Below are positions 19,933-29,482 of a stretch of 59,041 nt of DNA, piece after piece. Made by a program: the position numbers and the translations under genes. This stretch comes from Streptomyces sp. L-9-10 (GTDB lineage: Bacteria; Actinomycetota; Actinomycetes; Streptomycetales; Streptomycetaceae), in NCBI RefSeq assembly GCF_004151105.1, contig NZ_PHRF01000074.1, positions 1 to 59,041 on the forward strand, in the 5' to 3' direction. A model generated the notes under the pieces. That model did not search any database, was not told the origin of the DNA, and was given only the letters and a program-made list of their open reading frames with translations. The first letter of the stretch is position 1; the number at the start of each line of letters is the position of its first letter.

Positions 19933-21033
19933 TCAGGGACGGCGGGCTTCCGCCATCTTGTGCTCGGCGATCCTGTCCGCCGCCGCGGCCGGCGGAATAC
20001 CGTCTTCCTTCGCACGTGCGAATATCGCCAGCGTGGTGTCGAAGATCTTCGCGGCCTTCGCGTGGCAGCGGTCGAAGTCGAACCCGTTCAGTTCGTCGGC
20101 GACCTGGATCACCCCGCCGGCGTTCACCACGTAGTCCGGCGCGTAGAGGATCCCGCGGTCCGCGAGGTCCTTCTCGACGCCGGGGTGGGCGAGCTGGTTG
20201 TTGGCCGCTCCGCACACCACGGCCGCGGTGAGCACGGGTACCGACTCGTCGTTCAGCGCGCCGCCGAGGGCGCACGGGGCGTAGATGTCCATGCCCGCGG
20301 TAAGGATCAGCGCGTCGTTGTCGGAGACGACGGCGACCTGCGGGTACTGGTCGGTGACGCGGGTGACCGACTCTTCCCGTACGTCCGTGATGACGACCTG
20401 GGCGCCGTCCTGGAGCAGATGCTCCACCAGCAGCCGCCCGACCTTGCCGACGCCCGCGATCCCGACCGTACGGCCGCGCAGCGACGGGTCGCCCCACTGG
20501 TGCCGCGCGCTCGCCCGCATGCCCTGGAAGACCCCGAAGGCCGTCAGGACCGACGAGTCGCCCGCGCCGCCGTTCTCCGGCGACCGTCCCGTGGTCCACC
20601 GGCACTCCCGCGCCACGACGTCCATGTCCGCGACGTACGTGCCGACGTCGCAGGCGGTGACGTACCGGCCGCCGAGCGAGGCCACGGCCCGGCCGTAGGC
20701 GAGCAGCAGTTCGGTGCGCCGGGCGCCCTCGAACTGCGCGGAGTCCCCGATGATCACGGCCTTGCCGCCGCCGTGGCCGAGCCCGGCCATGGCGTTCTTG
20801 TACGACATGCCCCGCGAGAGGTTCAGCGCGTCGGCGACGGCCTCTTCCTCGGACGCGTAGGCGTGGAAACGAGTACCGCCCAGGGCGGGGCCCAGGGCGG
20901 TCGAATGAATGGCGATCACGGCCTTGAGGCCGCTGGCACGGTCCTGGCAGAGCACGACTTGCTCGTGGCCTCCCTGCTCCGAACGGAACAAGGTGTGCAG
21001 TGCGTCGACAGGAGCGCCGGTCACATCGGTCAC
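19933..21033 (-). CDS. vdh: Valine (Leu/Phe/Val) dehydrogenase
   Basis: 366 aa from GTG 21033 (MTDVTGAPVDALHTLF), with GGGAG 8 nt upstream; the frame open to 21132 is not conserved. Oxidative deamination of branched-chain amino acids with NAD+, giving 2-oxo acids that can prime polyketide and branched fatty-acid synthesis. Motifs: GPALGGTRF, SYKNAMAG with a catalytic-region Lys, GHGGGKAVI and NAD-binding GIAGVGKVG. It lies between DUF3073 and the bldC region, as in other Streptomyces. Confidence 0.94.
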   Translation of the reverse strand: MTDVTGAPVDALHTLFRSEQGGHEQVVLCQDRASGLKAVIAIHSTALGPALGGTRFHAYASEEEAVADALNLSRGMSYKNAMAGLGHGGGKAVIIGDSAQFEGARRTELLLAYGRAVASLGGRYVTACDVGTYVADMDVVARECRWTTGRSPENGGAGDSSVLTAFGVFQGMRASARHQWGDPSLRGRTVGIAGVGKVGRLLVEHLLQDGAQVVITDVREESVTRVTDQYPQVAVVSDNDALILTAGMDIYAPCALGGALNDESVPVLTAAVVCGAANNQLAHPGVEKDLADRGILYAPDYVVNAGGVIQVADELNGFDFDRCHAKAAKIFDTTLAIFARAKEDGIPPAAAADRIAEHKMAEARRP

Positions 21034-21212
21034 TGTGGTGACTCCCAAGTAAGAAACGGCGGTGGGAAGGCCCCTCCCATGGGTTGGGGGAGGGCCTGAT
21101 GGAGCGGTTGTGCGGGTGAGGCGGTCGAGCAAGCAAGAGCGTAATTCCTGTGGGGGCGCAGATCAGCCGCAGTGCTGAGGATCACCCCCTTGTGGGGTAA
21201 GGACATGGGACG

Positions 21213-22094
21213 ATGCGCCGCATGCCGGCGGTGTCTTCAATTCTCGTCCCTTACGCGTCCTACCTGCGGGTCTACGAGCCGCTGGCGGCCTTCGCGGAGC
21301 CCGAACGCGGCCATTGGCGCCGTTACGCCGCCCGGGACGGTACGCCGACCGCACAGGACGAACTACGGCGCTCCCTGGCCGACTTGCTGCCCACCCCGCC
21401 GGTGCCGGTGCCCGTGCACGAGAGCGCGGACGCCTTCATCGCGGAGGTGGACGGCGTGGTGTGCGTCTGTCCGTGGCGGACCCGGCTGCGCGGCTGGCTG
21501 GCCCTGGAGGAGCTGGGGGAGCTGCTGCCCGTACCGCTGCTGGACGCGGTGCTGCCGCCGGTGGTGCGCGGGCAGGCGGCGAAGGACTACGAGCGCTGGC
21601 GGGACCGCAACCCGGACGCCCGGCCGTGGATCCGGACGGCGGTCTGGCAGGTGCCGGTGCGCTGGTTCACGCTTTTCTCCGACGACGAGCGCACTTTTGA
21701 GCCAGGTGCGGCCGAGGGAGCCGAGGGGGCCGACGCGGGCGGGGCCAAAGCGCGGATGCTGCGTTACCGGACCCCGATGGTGCAGGCCCGGCGCCGGCTG
21801 GCCCGTTCGCTGAAGACCCTGCGGGACGCCGTGGACGACGGTCCGCTGGTCGAGGGACTGGTGGACGTGGGGCGCTGGCTGGAGGAGTTCCACCCGCGCT
21901 CACTGGTCGAACTGGACTACGGCGGCCTGGTGCACGTACTGTCCTGCGCTCAGCTCGCCGAGGACCACTCGGCGGCCGATGTGGCGGCGGCGATCACGGC
22001 GCTGCGGGACGGGGACGACGAGGGTGCCGGGGAGGCGTACGGGCGGCTCATGGAGCGGTGGCGGGCGGTCCGGGACCGTCAGTTCGCGAACTGA
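21213..22094 (+). CDS. Conserved hypothetical protein upstream of bldC
   Basis: 293 aa, no family recognised beyond its conserved place next to bldC. Mostly helical, with no signal peptide or membrane segment. A variable acidic Ala/Gly/Glu insert lies at about residues 168-182. ATG 21213 or the ATG three codons later (21222) could be the start. Confidence 0.75.
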   Translation: MRRMPAVSSILVPYASYLRVYEPLAAFAEPERGHWRRYAARDGTPTAQDELRRSLADLLPTPPVPVPVHESADAFIAEVDGVVCVCPWRTRLRGWLALEELGELLPVPLLDAVLPPVVRGQAAKDYERWRDRNPDARPWIRTAVWQVPVRWFTLFSDDERTFEPGAAEGAEGADAGGAKARMLRYRTPMVQARRRLARSLKTLRDAVDDGPLVEGLVDVGRWLEEFHPRSLVELDYGGLVHVLSCAQLAEDHSAADVAAAITALRDGDDEGAGEAYGRLMERWRAVRDRQFAN

Positions 22095-22684
22095 GTTCAT
22101 ACTCTGTCTCACTCACCGACTCAAACGGGGCGGAGAGTGGCGGGCGGGGAGCCTCGGTCGGCGAGCGCGCGGAGCGGCATCCGAAACGGGCGCCGAAACG
22201 GGCAGTGCCCGGCTCTTTACGGGCAGTGAGCCGGGCCTAGGGCAGAGGTCCCGATCCGGGCCTTTGTCTCAAGCGTGACGGACCGCACTAACGGGGCTCT
22301 TGCGCCCATCACCCACCCTCGTGTCAAAATAGGACAAGGAGTCCGGGGAGGGTTCCTTCCGTCCAAGTGTGGGCGGAACGCTCAGCATTGCACTCTATGC
22401 GGGGGATCTGTTGACTCCTGATCGCTCTGTGACTGATCGTATCTGTGACGTGACTGTCCGCTATGGCATGGTCCATCGGCTTCCGCCACTGATGGGCACC
22501 TCAGAGGGCAATTCCATCGGTTTGGCCGACGTGGCTGGACGGATGGTGTAGTTGTAGTGCCGAGGACAAGCCGTTCGTCCTATAACCGACTCGGCCCGCG
22601 TCCGCCATTTCGGGCAACGCGGGTCAAGGTGCAGAATTTAGAGGAAAGAACCGAGATGGTTCGGTTCTCCCGAGGAGGCCGCTC
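22095..22684. promoter_or_regulatory. Long upstream region of bldC
   Basis: 590 bp without a gene, unusually long for this region and locally less GC-rich at 22380-22560. TTGACT at 22411-22416 is a possible -35 element. A long untranslated leader or several promoters are likely for this developmental gene, but no specific operator could be identified. Confidence 0.45.
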
Positions 22685-22891
22685 ATGACCGCTCGCACCC
22701 CTGATGCCGAGCCGCTGCTGACCCCGGCTGAGGTTGCCACGATGTTCCGCGTGGACCCGAAGACGGTCACGCGCTGGGCAAAAGCCGGCAAGCTCACGTC
22801 CATCCGCACGCTCGGTGGGCATCGCCGGTATCGCGAGGCAGAGGTCCGCGCACTGCTTGCGGGTATTCCGCAGCAGCGCAGCGAGGCCTGA
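22685..22891 (+). CDS. bldC: Developmental transcriptional regulator BldC
   Basis: 68 aa, MerR-like winged HTH without effector domain (LLTPAEVATMFRVDPKTVTRWAKAGK and LGGHRRYREAEV). BldC binds head-to-tail on direct repeats and delays the onset of sporulation in Streptomyces. GAGGAGG 8 nt upstream of the ATG. Length and sequence match the family in full. Confidence 0.97.
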   Translation: MTARTPDAEPLLTPAEVATMFRVDPKTVTRWAKAGKLTSIRTLGGHRRYREAEVRALLAGIPQQRSEA

Positions 22892-23033
22892 ACACCCCAG
22901 TAAGGCTCATTAGGGCTCAACTACAAGCAGGGCACAGCCGGGTCCCCCAAACTCGGTCGTCCCGACCCATAGCTCCACACGACGGGCGCCTGCCCCAACA
23001 GGCCCCATGCCCTCGCAACACGGGTAAGTCGTC

Positions 23034-23073
23034 GATCGCGCTGGACTCCGCCGGGTCCAGCGCGATCTTTTTT
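23034..23073 (+). terminator. Strong intrinsic terminator downstream of bldC
   Basis: A perfect 13-bp stem starting GATCGCGCTGGAC is followed by CTTTTTT. It is one of the few hairpins in the window with a true U-run. Confidence 0.85.
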
Positions 23074-23284
23074 GTGCGCCGGGGAAGCGGCGTCCCCGCC
23101 CTGTTGGGGCACTGTGCGAGGGCTGTCGGAGAGGCTCCGGGAGTGGGTCGGGAGAGGGTGCAATTGCACATATTAAATTGGTGCGTTGTAGGTGGGGTGT
23201 AAGCGCCGTCATTCCAGAAACTCATTCGGTGACTAGCGTCACACCGCGAAAGGCTTGCCAACAGCGGGCGTGCTACGGAATGGA
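23074..23284. other. Intergenic region with small palindromes
   Basis: Contains the perfect palindrome GTGCAATTGCAC (23158-23169) next to an AT-rich stretch, and GTGAC-TAGC-GTCAC (23229-23242). Both could be regulatory sites, but no divergent gene lies to the right on the plus strand. Confidence 0.35.
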
Positions 23285-23515
23285 TCAAGGGCAGTCGGCG
23301 GGGCACGGAGCGGAGGTGGCTTGACCCTCCGCTAACTCCCCGTCCAGGAAGCAGTCTTCGAGGAACAGGTCGTCGCCCACCGAGGGCTCCATGGCGAGCC
23401 GCTGGAGGCGATGACAGATCGGGCAGTACCCCGTGCGATGCGGGTGGCCGGACGCGGCCGCCAGATGGGCGCGCAGCAGGGCGCGAGTCTCGTGCTTCGT
23501 CTTCGATGTCGTCAC
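23285..23515 (-). CDS. Small zinc-ribbon-like protein (DUF6274-like)
   Basis: 76 aa from GTG 23515 (MTTSKTKHETRALLRAHL), with GGGGG 8 nt upstream; two further GTGs lie up to 23524. It has CPICHRLQRLAMEP, a CxxCH pair, and a later Cys-rich end. The DUF number is from memory. Function unknown. Confidence 0.7.
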   Translation of the reverse strand: MTTSKTKHETRALLRAHLAAASGHPHRTGYCPICHRLQRLAMEPSVGDDLFLEDCFLDGELAEGQATSAPCPADCP

Positions 23516-23720
23516 GCACACCACCCCCGGTGCGGGCCCGTGGATGCGATGAGCGTGGGGCCCTTCTGCTTAGGTACCCCCGGCCGTTGGCGCCGTCAAG
23601 GAGCTGCGGCCCAGGTCCGGCCGATTTGGGTACGCCATTACTGCCGCGTGACCACCGCGTCGACGGCGCTTGCCGTATGCAATGGGGTCACCTGTGACGG
23701 GGAACAACGGGGGACGACGA

Positions 23721-23752
23721 AAGAGCCCGCATCCGATGGGATGCGGGCTCTT
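23721..23752 (-). terminator. Terminator of tRNA-Asp copy 1
   Basis: AAGAGCCCGCATCC pairs with GGATGCGGGCTCTT around loop GATG, 9 nt beyond the tRNA 3' end on the minus strand. Confidence 0.75.
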
Positions 23753-23761
23753 CCTCTGCTG

Positions 23762-23836
23762 CGGTCCTGACGGGATTTGAACCCGCGGCCTCCACCTTGA
23801 CAGGGTGGCGAGCACTCCAAACTGCTCCACAGGACC
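23762..23836 (-). tRNA. tRNA-Asp(GTC), copy 1
   Basis: 75 nt; acceptor GGTCCTG/CAGGACC, anticodon stem CCACC/GGTGG around CTGTCAA (anticodon GTC). CCA not encoded. Identical to the tRNA at 30573-30647. Confidence 0.95.
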
Positions 23837-23937
23837 AGGTTTCGCGGCCCCGTAGCGGCGGCTGCGAAACGAGACTCTACAGCAGCTCGGAGGGTCCGGT
23901 CGAACTCACTCCCCGCGCACCCTCCGCCATGAACGCG

Positions 23938-26900
23938 TTACGGCGCCGCCGCGTCGATCGCCTTGATGATGCGCTTGTCCGAGACGGGCTGCGCGGTGCC
24001 CAGGGCGTGCGCGAAGTAGCTCACCCGCAGCTCCTCGATCATCCAGCGGATGTCCAGCACCTGCTGCGGCACCGGCCGTCCCCGCGGCAGCTGTTCGAGC
24101 AGCCAGGCGTACTCGTCCTGCATCTCGTGGACCTTCTCCATGCGCGTGGTGTCGCGCTGGACGCTCGTCGGCATCTGCTGGAGCCGGCGGTCCGCCGCGA
24201 CGAGATAGCGCATCAGGTCGGGCAGCCGACGCAGCCCGGTGCGGGTGACGAAGCCCGCCGGTACGAGGGCCGCCAGCTGGTCCCTGACGTCCTGGACGTT
24301 GTTGACCAGCGTCAGACTGCCCGTGGCCTTCAGACGGCGCTCGCAGGCCTGCCAGGCGGCCAGGATCTGCTGGACCTGCCCGATGGTCCGTACGGTCGCG
24401 TCGACGAGATCGGCGCGCACCCGGTCGTACAGCTTCCGGAACGATTCCTCGTCCCACGCCGGACCTCCGTGGTCCGCGATCAGCTTGTCGGCGGCGGCCA
24501 TGGCGCAGTCGTCGAACAGCGCCTGGATGGAGCCGTGCGGATTGCGGGAGAGCGCCAGCTTCTGCTGGTTGGTGAGCTTGTCGGAGGCGAACTTCGCCGG
24601 GTTCACCGGGATGTTCAGCAGGATCAGCCGGCGCGTCCCGGCCCACATCGCCTGGCGCTGCTCGGCCTCGGTGTCGAAGAGCCGTACGGCCACGGTCGCG
24701 CCCTGGTCGACCAGCGCCGGGTACGCCTTGACGGGCTGGCCGGCCCGCCGGGTCTCGAAGACCCGGGAGAGCGTGCCCACCGTCCAGTCCGTCAGCCCCG
24801 TACGTTCGATCGCCTCGCCGCCCGCGCGCTCGGCGGTGGCCGCGGCGGCCTTGGAGAGCGCCTGACGGGCCTTGGGGCGCAGCTGGAGCCTGAGTGCCTC
24901 CAGATCCTTGTCCTCGGCGATCTTGCGGCGGCGTTCGTCGACGACGCGGAACGTGATCCTGAGATGGTCGGGCATCCGGGCCGGATCGAAGTCGTCGGCC
25001 GTGACCGGCACCCCGACCATCCGCTGGAGCTCGCGGGCCAGCGTCACGGGCAGCGGCTCCTGGAGGGGCACGGCGCGCTCCAGGAACGCCTTGGCGTAGT
25101 TCGGCGCGGGCACGTAGTGGCGGCGGATCGGTTTGGGCAGCGAGCGGATCAGCTCCATGACCACGTCCTCGCGCAGGCCCGGGATCTGCCAGTCGAAGCC
25201 CTCGGAGGTGACCTGGTTGAGCACCTGGAGAGGGACGTGGACGGTCACGCCGTCCGCGTCCGTACCCGGCTCGAACTGGTACGTCACACGGAACTTGAGA
25301 GGGCCCTGGCGCCAGGAGTCCGGATAGTCGTCCTTGGTGACGGAGCCGGCCTTCTCGTTGATGAGCATCGAGCGCTCGAAGTCGAGCAGCTCCGGCTCCT
25401 CTTTGCGTCTCTTCTTCCACCAGGAGTCGAAGTGCGCGCCGGAGACCACCTCGTCCGGCACCCGCTGGTCGTAGAAGTCGTAGAGCGTCTCGTCGTCCAC
25501 GAGGATGTCGCGGCGCCGGGCGCGGTGCTCCAACTCCTCGACCTCGCCCAGGAGTTTGCGATTGTCATGGAAGAACTGGTGGTGCGTGCGCCAGTCGCCC
25601 TCGACCAGCGCGTGGCGGATGAACAGCTCCCGGGACGCTTCCGGGTCGATCCGGCCGAAATTCACCTTGCGCTGGGCGACGATCGGTACGCCGTACAGCG
25701 TCACCTTCTCGTACGCCATCACGGCCGCCATGTCCTTCTCCCAGTGCGGCTCGCTGTAGGTCCGCTTGAGGAGATGGCCGGCCAGGGGCTCGATCCACTC
25801 GGGCTCGATCTTCGCGTTGACACGTGCCCAGAGCCGGGAGGTCTCCACCAGCTCGGCGGACATGACGAAGCGCGGCGGTTTCTTGAAGAGCGCGGAACCG
25901 GGGAACACCGCGAACTTCGCGCTGCGGGCGCCGAGGTACTCGTTCTTGGCGCCGTCCTTCACGTCCTTCATCCCGATGTGCGAGAGCAGCCCCGCGAGCA
26001 GCGAGACGTGGACGGACTGGTCCGCCGCGTCCTCCTCGTTGAGGTGGATGCCCATCTGCTTGGCGACCGTGCGCAGCTGCGAGTAGATGTCCTGCCACTC
26101 GCGGATCCGCAGGAAGTTCAGATACTCCGATTTGCACATCCGGCGGAAGGCCGAGGAGGACAGCGTCTTCTGCTGCTCCCTGATGTAGCGCCAGAGATTG
26201 ATGAAGGCCAGGAAATCGGAGGTCTCGTCCTTGAACCGGGCGTGCTGCTGGTCCGCCTGGGCCTGCTTGTCGGCGGGCCGCTCGCGGGGGTCCTGGATGG
26301 AGAGCGCGGCGGCGATCACCATCACCTCGCGCACGCAGCCGTTGCGGTCGGCCTCGATGACCATCCGGGCCAGCCGCGGGTCCACCGGGAGCTGCGAGAG
26401 CTTGCGGCCGAGCGGGGTGAGCCGCTTCCTCGGATCCTTCTGCGCGGCCTGCGACGGGTCGAAGGCGCCCAGCTCCTGGAGCAGCTGCACGCCGTCGCGG
26501 ATATTGCGGTGGTCCGGCGGATCGATGAAGGGGAACTTCTCGATGTCGCCCAGGCCGGCCGCGGTCATCTGGAGGATGACGGACGCCAGATTCGTACGGA
26601 GGATCTCGGCGTCGGTGAACTCCGGGCGCGACTCGAAGTCGTCCTCGGAGTAGAGCCGTACGCAGATCCCGTCCGACGTACGGCCGCAGCGGCCCTTGCG
26701 CTGGTTGGCGCTGGCCTGGGAGATCCGCTCGATCGGCAGCCGCTGGACCTTGGTGCGGTGGCTGTAGCGGGAGATACGGGCGGTGCCCGGATCGATGACG
26801 TACTTGATGCCCGGGACGGTCAGCGAGGTCTCGGCGACATTCGTCGCCAGAACGATCCTGCGTCCGCTGTGGCGCTGGAACACGCGGTGCTGCTCGGCGT

Positions 26901-27942
26901 GCGAGAGCCGGGCGTAGAGGGGGAGGACCTCGGTGCCCCGGAGCTTGCGCTTCTCCAGGGCGTCGGCGGTGTCGCGGATCTCCCGCTCGCCGGAGAGGAA
27001 GACCAGGATGTCGCCCGGCCCCTCCGACTGGAGCTCGTCCACGGCTTCGGAGATCGCGGTGATCTGGTCGCGGTCGCCCTCCTCGCCGTCCTCCTCCAGC
27101 AGGGGGCGGTAGCGGACCTCGACGGGGTACGTACGCCCCGAGACCTCCACGATGGGCGCGCCCCGCCGCGCTTCGCCATCGCCGCCTTCGCCGTTGCCGC
27201 CGTCGACACCGACGGAGGCGAAGCGGCCGAAGTGGCGGGCGAAGCGCTCCGGGTCGATCGTCGCGGACGTGACGACGACCTTCAGGTCCGGGCGTCTGGG
27301 GAGCAGCTGGGCCAGATAGCCCAGCAGGAAGTCGATGTTGAGGCTTCGCTCATGGGCCTCGTCGATGATGATCGTGTCGTAGGCGAGCAGCTCGCGGTCC
27401 GTCTGGATCTCGGCGAGCAGGATGCCGTCGGTCATCAGCTTGACGAACGTCGCGTCCCGGTCGACCTGATCGGTGAACCGGACCTTCCAGCCGACGGCCT
27501 CGCCCAGCGGGGTGTCCAGCTCCTCCGCGACGCGCTCCGCGACGGTACGGGCGGCGATCCTGCGCGGCTGGGTGTGCCCGATCATGCCGCGGACCCCGCG
27601 GCCCAGCTCCAGACAGATCTTGGGGATCTGCGTCGTCTTGCCCGACCCGGTCTCACCGGCGACGATCACGACCTGGTGGTCGCGTATCGCCTCCAGGATC
27701 AGGTCCTTCTTCTGGCTGACGGGCAGCTGCTCGGGGTACGAGACGGCGGGCATCCGCGCCCTGCGCAGCCGGGTGCGCTCGGCGGCCTTGCCGGCCTCGC
27801 CGGCGATCTCGTCCAGCACGGCCTGCCGCGCTTCGGGCTTACGGATGCGCCGTGCGCCTTCGAGACGGCGGCCGAGCCGCTGCGCGTCGCGCAGGGAGAC
27901 GTCGGCGAGCAGGGTCTGGAGGTCGGCGAAGGAAGTAGACAT
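23938..27942 (-). CDS. hrpA: ATP-dependent RNA helicase HrpA (DEAH box)
   Basis: 1334 aa, full length for HrpA. Walker A GETGSGKT (96-103), motif II DEAH (194-197), motif III in VVTSATIDPERF, motif VI QRKGRCGR, then the helicase-associated and DUF3418-type C-terminal domains. A short Gly/Glu insert lies near residue 252. HrpA acts on RNA and on stalled or collided ribosomes in E. coli. The very long open frame on the opposite strand is a GC-composition artefact. Confidence 0.95.
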   Translation of the reverse strand: MSTSFADLQTLLADVSLRDAQRLGRRLEGARRIRKPEARQAVLDEIAGEAGKAAERTRLRRARMPAVSYPEQLPVSQKKDLILEAIRDHQVVIVAGETGSGKTTQIPKICLELGRGVRGMIGHTQPRRIAARTVAERVAEELDTPLGEAVGWKVRFTDQVDRDATFVKLMTDGILLAEIQTDRELLAYDTIIIDEAHERSLNIDFLLGYLAQLLPRRPDLKVVVTSATIDPERFARHFGRFASVGVDGGNGEGGDGEARRGAPIVEVSGRTYPVEVRYRPLLEEDGEEGDRDQITAISEAVDELQSEGPGDILVFLSGEREIRDTADALEKRKLRGTEVLPLYARLSHAEQHRVFQRHSGRRIVLATNVAETSLTVPGIKYVIDPGTARISRYSHRTKVQRLPIERISQASANQRKGRCGRTSDGICVRLYSEDDFESRPEFTDAEILRTNLASVILQMTAAGLGDIEKFPFIDPPDHRNIRDGVQLLQELGAFDPSQAAQKDPRKRLTPLGRKLSQLPVDPRLARMVIEADRNGCVREVMVIAAALSIQDPRERPADKQAQADQQHARFKDETSDFLAFINLWRYIREQQKTLSSSAFRRMCKSEYLNFLRIREWQDIYSQLRTVAKQMGIHLNEEDAADQSVHVSLLAGLLSHIGMKDVKDGAKNEYLGARSAKFAVFPGSALFKKPPRFVMSAELVETSRLWARVNAKIEPEWIEPLAGHLLKRTYSEPHWEKDMAAVMAYEKVTLYGVPIVAQRKVNFGRIDPEASRELFIRHALVEGDWRTHHQFFHDNRKLLGEVEELEHRARRRDILVDDETLYDFYDQRVPDEVVSGAHFDSWWKKRRKEEPELLDFERSMLINEKAGSVTKDDYPDSWRQGPLKFRVTYQFEPGTDADGVTVHVPLQVLNQVTSEGFDWQIPGLREDVVMELIRSLPKPIRRHYVPAPNYAKAFLERAVPLQEPLPVTLARELQRMVGVPVTADDFDPARMPDHLRITFRVVDERRRKIAEDKDLEALRLQLRPKARQALSKAAAATAERAGGEAIERTGLTDWTVGTLSRVFETRRAGQPVKAYPALVDQGATVAVRLFDTEAEQRQAMWAGTRRLILLNIPVNPAKFASDKLTNQQKLALSRNPHGSIQALFDDCAMAAADKLIADHGGPAWDEESFRKLYDRVRADLVDATVRTIGQVQQILAAWQACERRLKATGSLTLVNNVQDVRDQLAALVPAGFVTRTGLRRLPDLMRYLVAADRRLQQMPTSVQRDTTRMEKVHEMQDEYAWLLEQLPRGRPVPQQVLDIRWMIEELRVSYFAHALGTAQPVSDKRIIKAIDAAAP

Positions 27943-28168
27943 ACCTGGCCCAGGATCTCACCCGCCGCTCGGGAGTGGCGAACCCATTTCAGCGGCGGCC
28001 CCGGCGTGGTGGCCGCGGCGTGGCGGCCGTGGTGGGTGCGGTGGCCCGGCGGGTCGGGGGGCCGTATTGCCCGATCGGGAGGAGCACCCCTTACGATGCG
28101 AGGCACGTACCCCGTACCCCGTCTTCCTTCCGTCCCCCGTATCGCCGACCTTCGGAGAGGCTCAGCCG

Positions 28169-28594
28169 ATGCCCCGCACGCGCACCGGAAGCAGGCGCCG
28201 CCGCTTCGTGGGTGCGGGTGTGGGCGGGGCGCTGCTGGGGGTGCTGGTCGCGCTGCTGTTCTGTCTTCCGTCCGCCGCCGTGGCGGTCGGGACGGCCGGG
28301 ACCGCCGGGGGTGCCGCGGCCGTCGAGACCGTCGGGGCCGAGGCCGTCGCGGTCAGCGGGTACGGCGGGCAGACTCCGGGGTGCGGGCGCGGCGGCCAGG
28401 ACGATGCGGGCATCCCGCCCATCACCCCGTCGCGCGGCAGCTCCGTCCATGAACTGCTGCCCGCGCTCCACGACGCCCGTGACGCCGCCGGTGCGTGGGG
28501 CGTCGCTCAGGCCGTGCTCGCCGTGACTCCCGACCGCGGGCCGCCGCCGGTCGCCGCGCCGTCTCCGGTCGATCTCTCCGTACTGCGCGTATAG
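28169..28594 (+). CDS. Small secreted or membrane-anchored hypothetical protein
   Basis: 141 aa. Arg-rich N-terminus, hydrophobic segment (about 15-40) typical of a signal peptide, then an Ala/Gly/Val-rich linker and a conserved-looking tail with HELLPALHDARDAAG. GGAGAGG 8 nt upstream of ATG 28169. It precedes the dsbA-like gene by 63 bp and may be co-transcribed. Family not recognised. Confidence 0.65.
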   Translation: MPRTRTGSRRRRFVGAGVGGALLGVLVALLFCLPSAAVAVGTAGTAGGAAAVETVGAEAVAVSGYGGQTPGCGRGGQDDAGIPPITPSRGSSVHELLPALHDARDAAGAWGVAQAVLAVTPDRGPPPVAAPSPVDLSVLRV

Positions 28595-28657
28595 GGCCCG
28601 GCTCCGTCCGCCCCTTTCGTCCCCTTTTCATGGATTGCTACGGAGAGCCGAACACCC

Positions 28658-29482
28658 ATGTCCGCACAGCCTTCCCGCATGTCCTCCCGCCGCGCCCTCG
28701 CCATCGGCGCCGGCGTCGTGGCCGCCGCCGCCCTGCTCGGCGTCGTCTCCTACACCGCCACCAAGCCCGACACCTCCACCCGCGTCGCGACCGGTGACAG
28801 CCCGGTCGCCGAGGTCTCCGCGGAGCCGCGGGCCGGGGTCTATCCCGAGCTGGCGAAGCTCGCCCGCCGCGACACGGCGGACCCGCTCGCCGTCGGCCGG
28901 GCGGACGCGCCGGTCGTCATGGTCGAGTACGCCGACTTCAAGTGCGGCTACTGCGGCAAGTTCGCCCGCGACACCGAGCCCGGCCTCGTCGAGAAGTACG
29001 TCAAGAACGGCACCCTGCGCATCGAATGGCGCAACTACCCGATCTTCGGCGCGGAGTCGGAGGCCGCCGCCCGCGCCGGCTGGGCCGCCGGACAGCAGGG
29101 CCGCTTCTGGGAGTTCCACTCGGCCGCGTACGCCGAGGGCGCGAAGGAGAAGGGCTTCGGCGCCGCCCGGCTCGACGCGCTCGCCCGGGAGGCCGGGGTG
29201 AAGGACCTGGACCGGTTCCGGCGTGACCGTGCCGGGGACGCCGCAGCGGCGGCCGTACGGAAGGACCAGGAGGAGGCGTACGGCCTCGGCGCCACCTCCA
29301 CGCCGTCCTTCCTCGTCAACGGCCGCCCCATCGCGGGCGCGCAGCCGGTGGAGGCCTTCACGCAGGCCATCGAGTCGGCGAAGGCCGCGGCGAAGCCCGC
29401 CCCCGGGCCCGCTCCGAAACAGGCCCCCGAGTCCGCTTCCGAGTCCGCCCCCGAGGCCGGAACAGGGGACGGGGACCAGTGA
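28658..29482 (+). CDS. DsbA-like extracytoplasmic thiol oxidoreductase
   Basis: 274 aa. N-terminal signal anchor (about 12-34), thioredoxin fold with CGYC (96-99) in ADFKCGYCGKF and cis-Pro in ATSTPSFLVNG. The C-terminus is a Pro/Ala/Glu low-complexity tail. It catalyses or isomerises disulfides outside the membrane. The gene overlaps the CcdA-like gene by 4 nt (GTGA), which would provide electrons to it. Its own ATG 28658 lies 63 bp after the preceding gene. Confidence 0.9.
   Translation: MSAQPSRMSSRRALAIGAGVVAAAALLGVVSYTATKPDTSTRVATGDSPVAEVSAEPRAGVYPELAKLARRDTADPLAVGRADAPVVMVEYADFKCGYCGKFARDTEPGLVEKYVKNGTLRIEWRNYPIFGAESEAAARAGWAAGQQGRFWEFHSAAYAEGAKEKGFGAARLDALAREAGVKDLDRFRRDRAGDAAAAAVRKDQEEAYGLGATSTPSFLVNGRPIAGAQPVEAFTQAIESAKAAAKPAPGPAPKQAPESASESAPEAGTGDGDQ

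Noticed and set aside
23797..28452. Plus-strand open frame of 1551 codons
   Set aside because: It is antisense to hrpA, which has every helicase motif. The frame is open only because of the high GC of third codon positions.
28400..28480. Extension of the long antisense frame into the gene at 28169
   Set aside because: Same artefact as the antisense hrpA frame; the start at 28169 with its own Shine-Dalgarno explains the coding signal.
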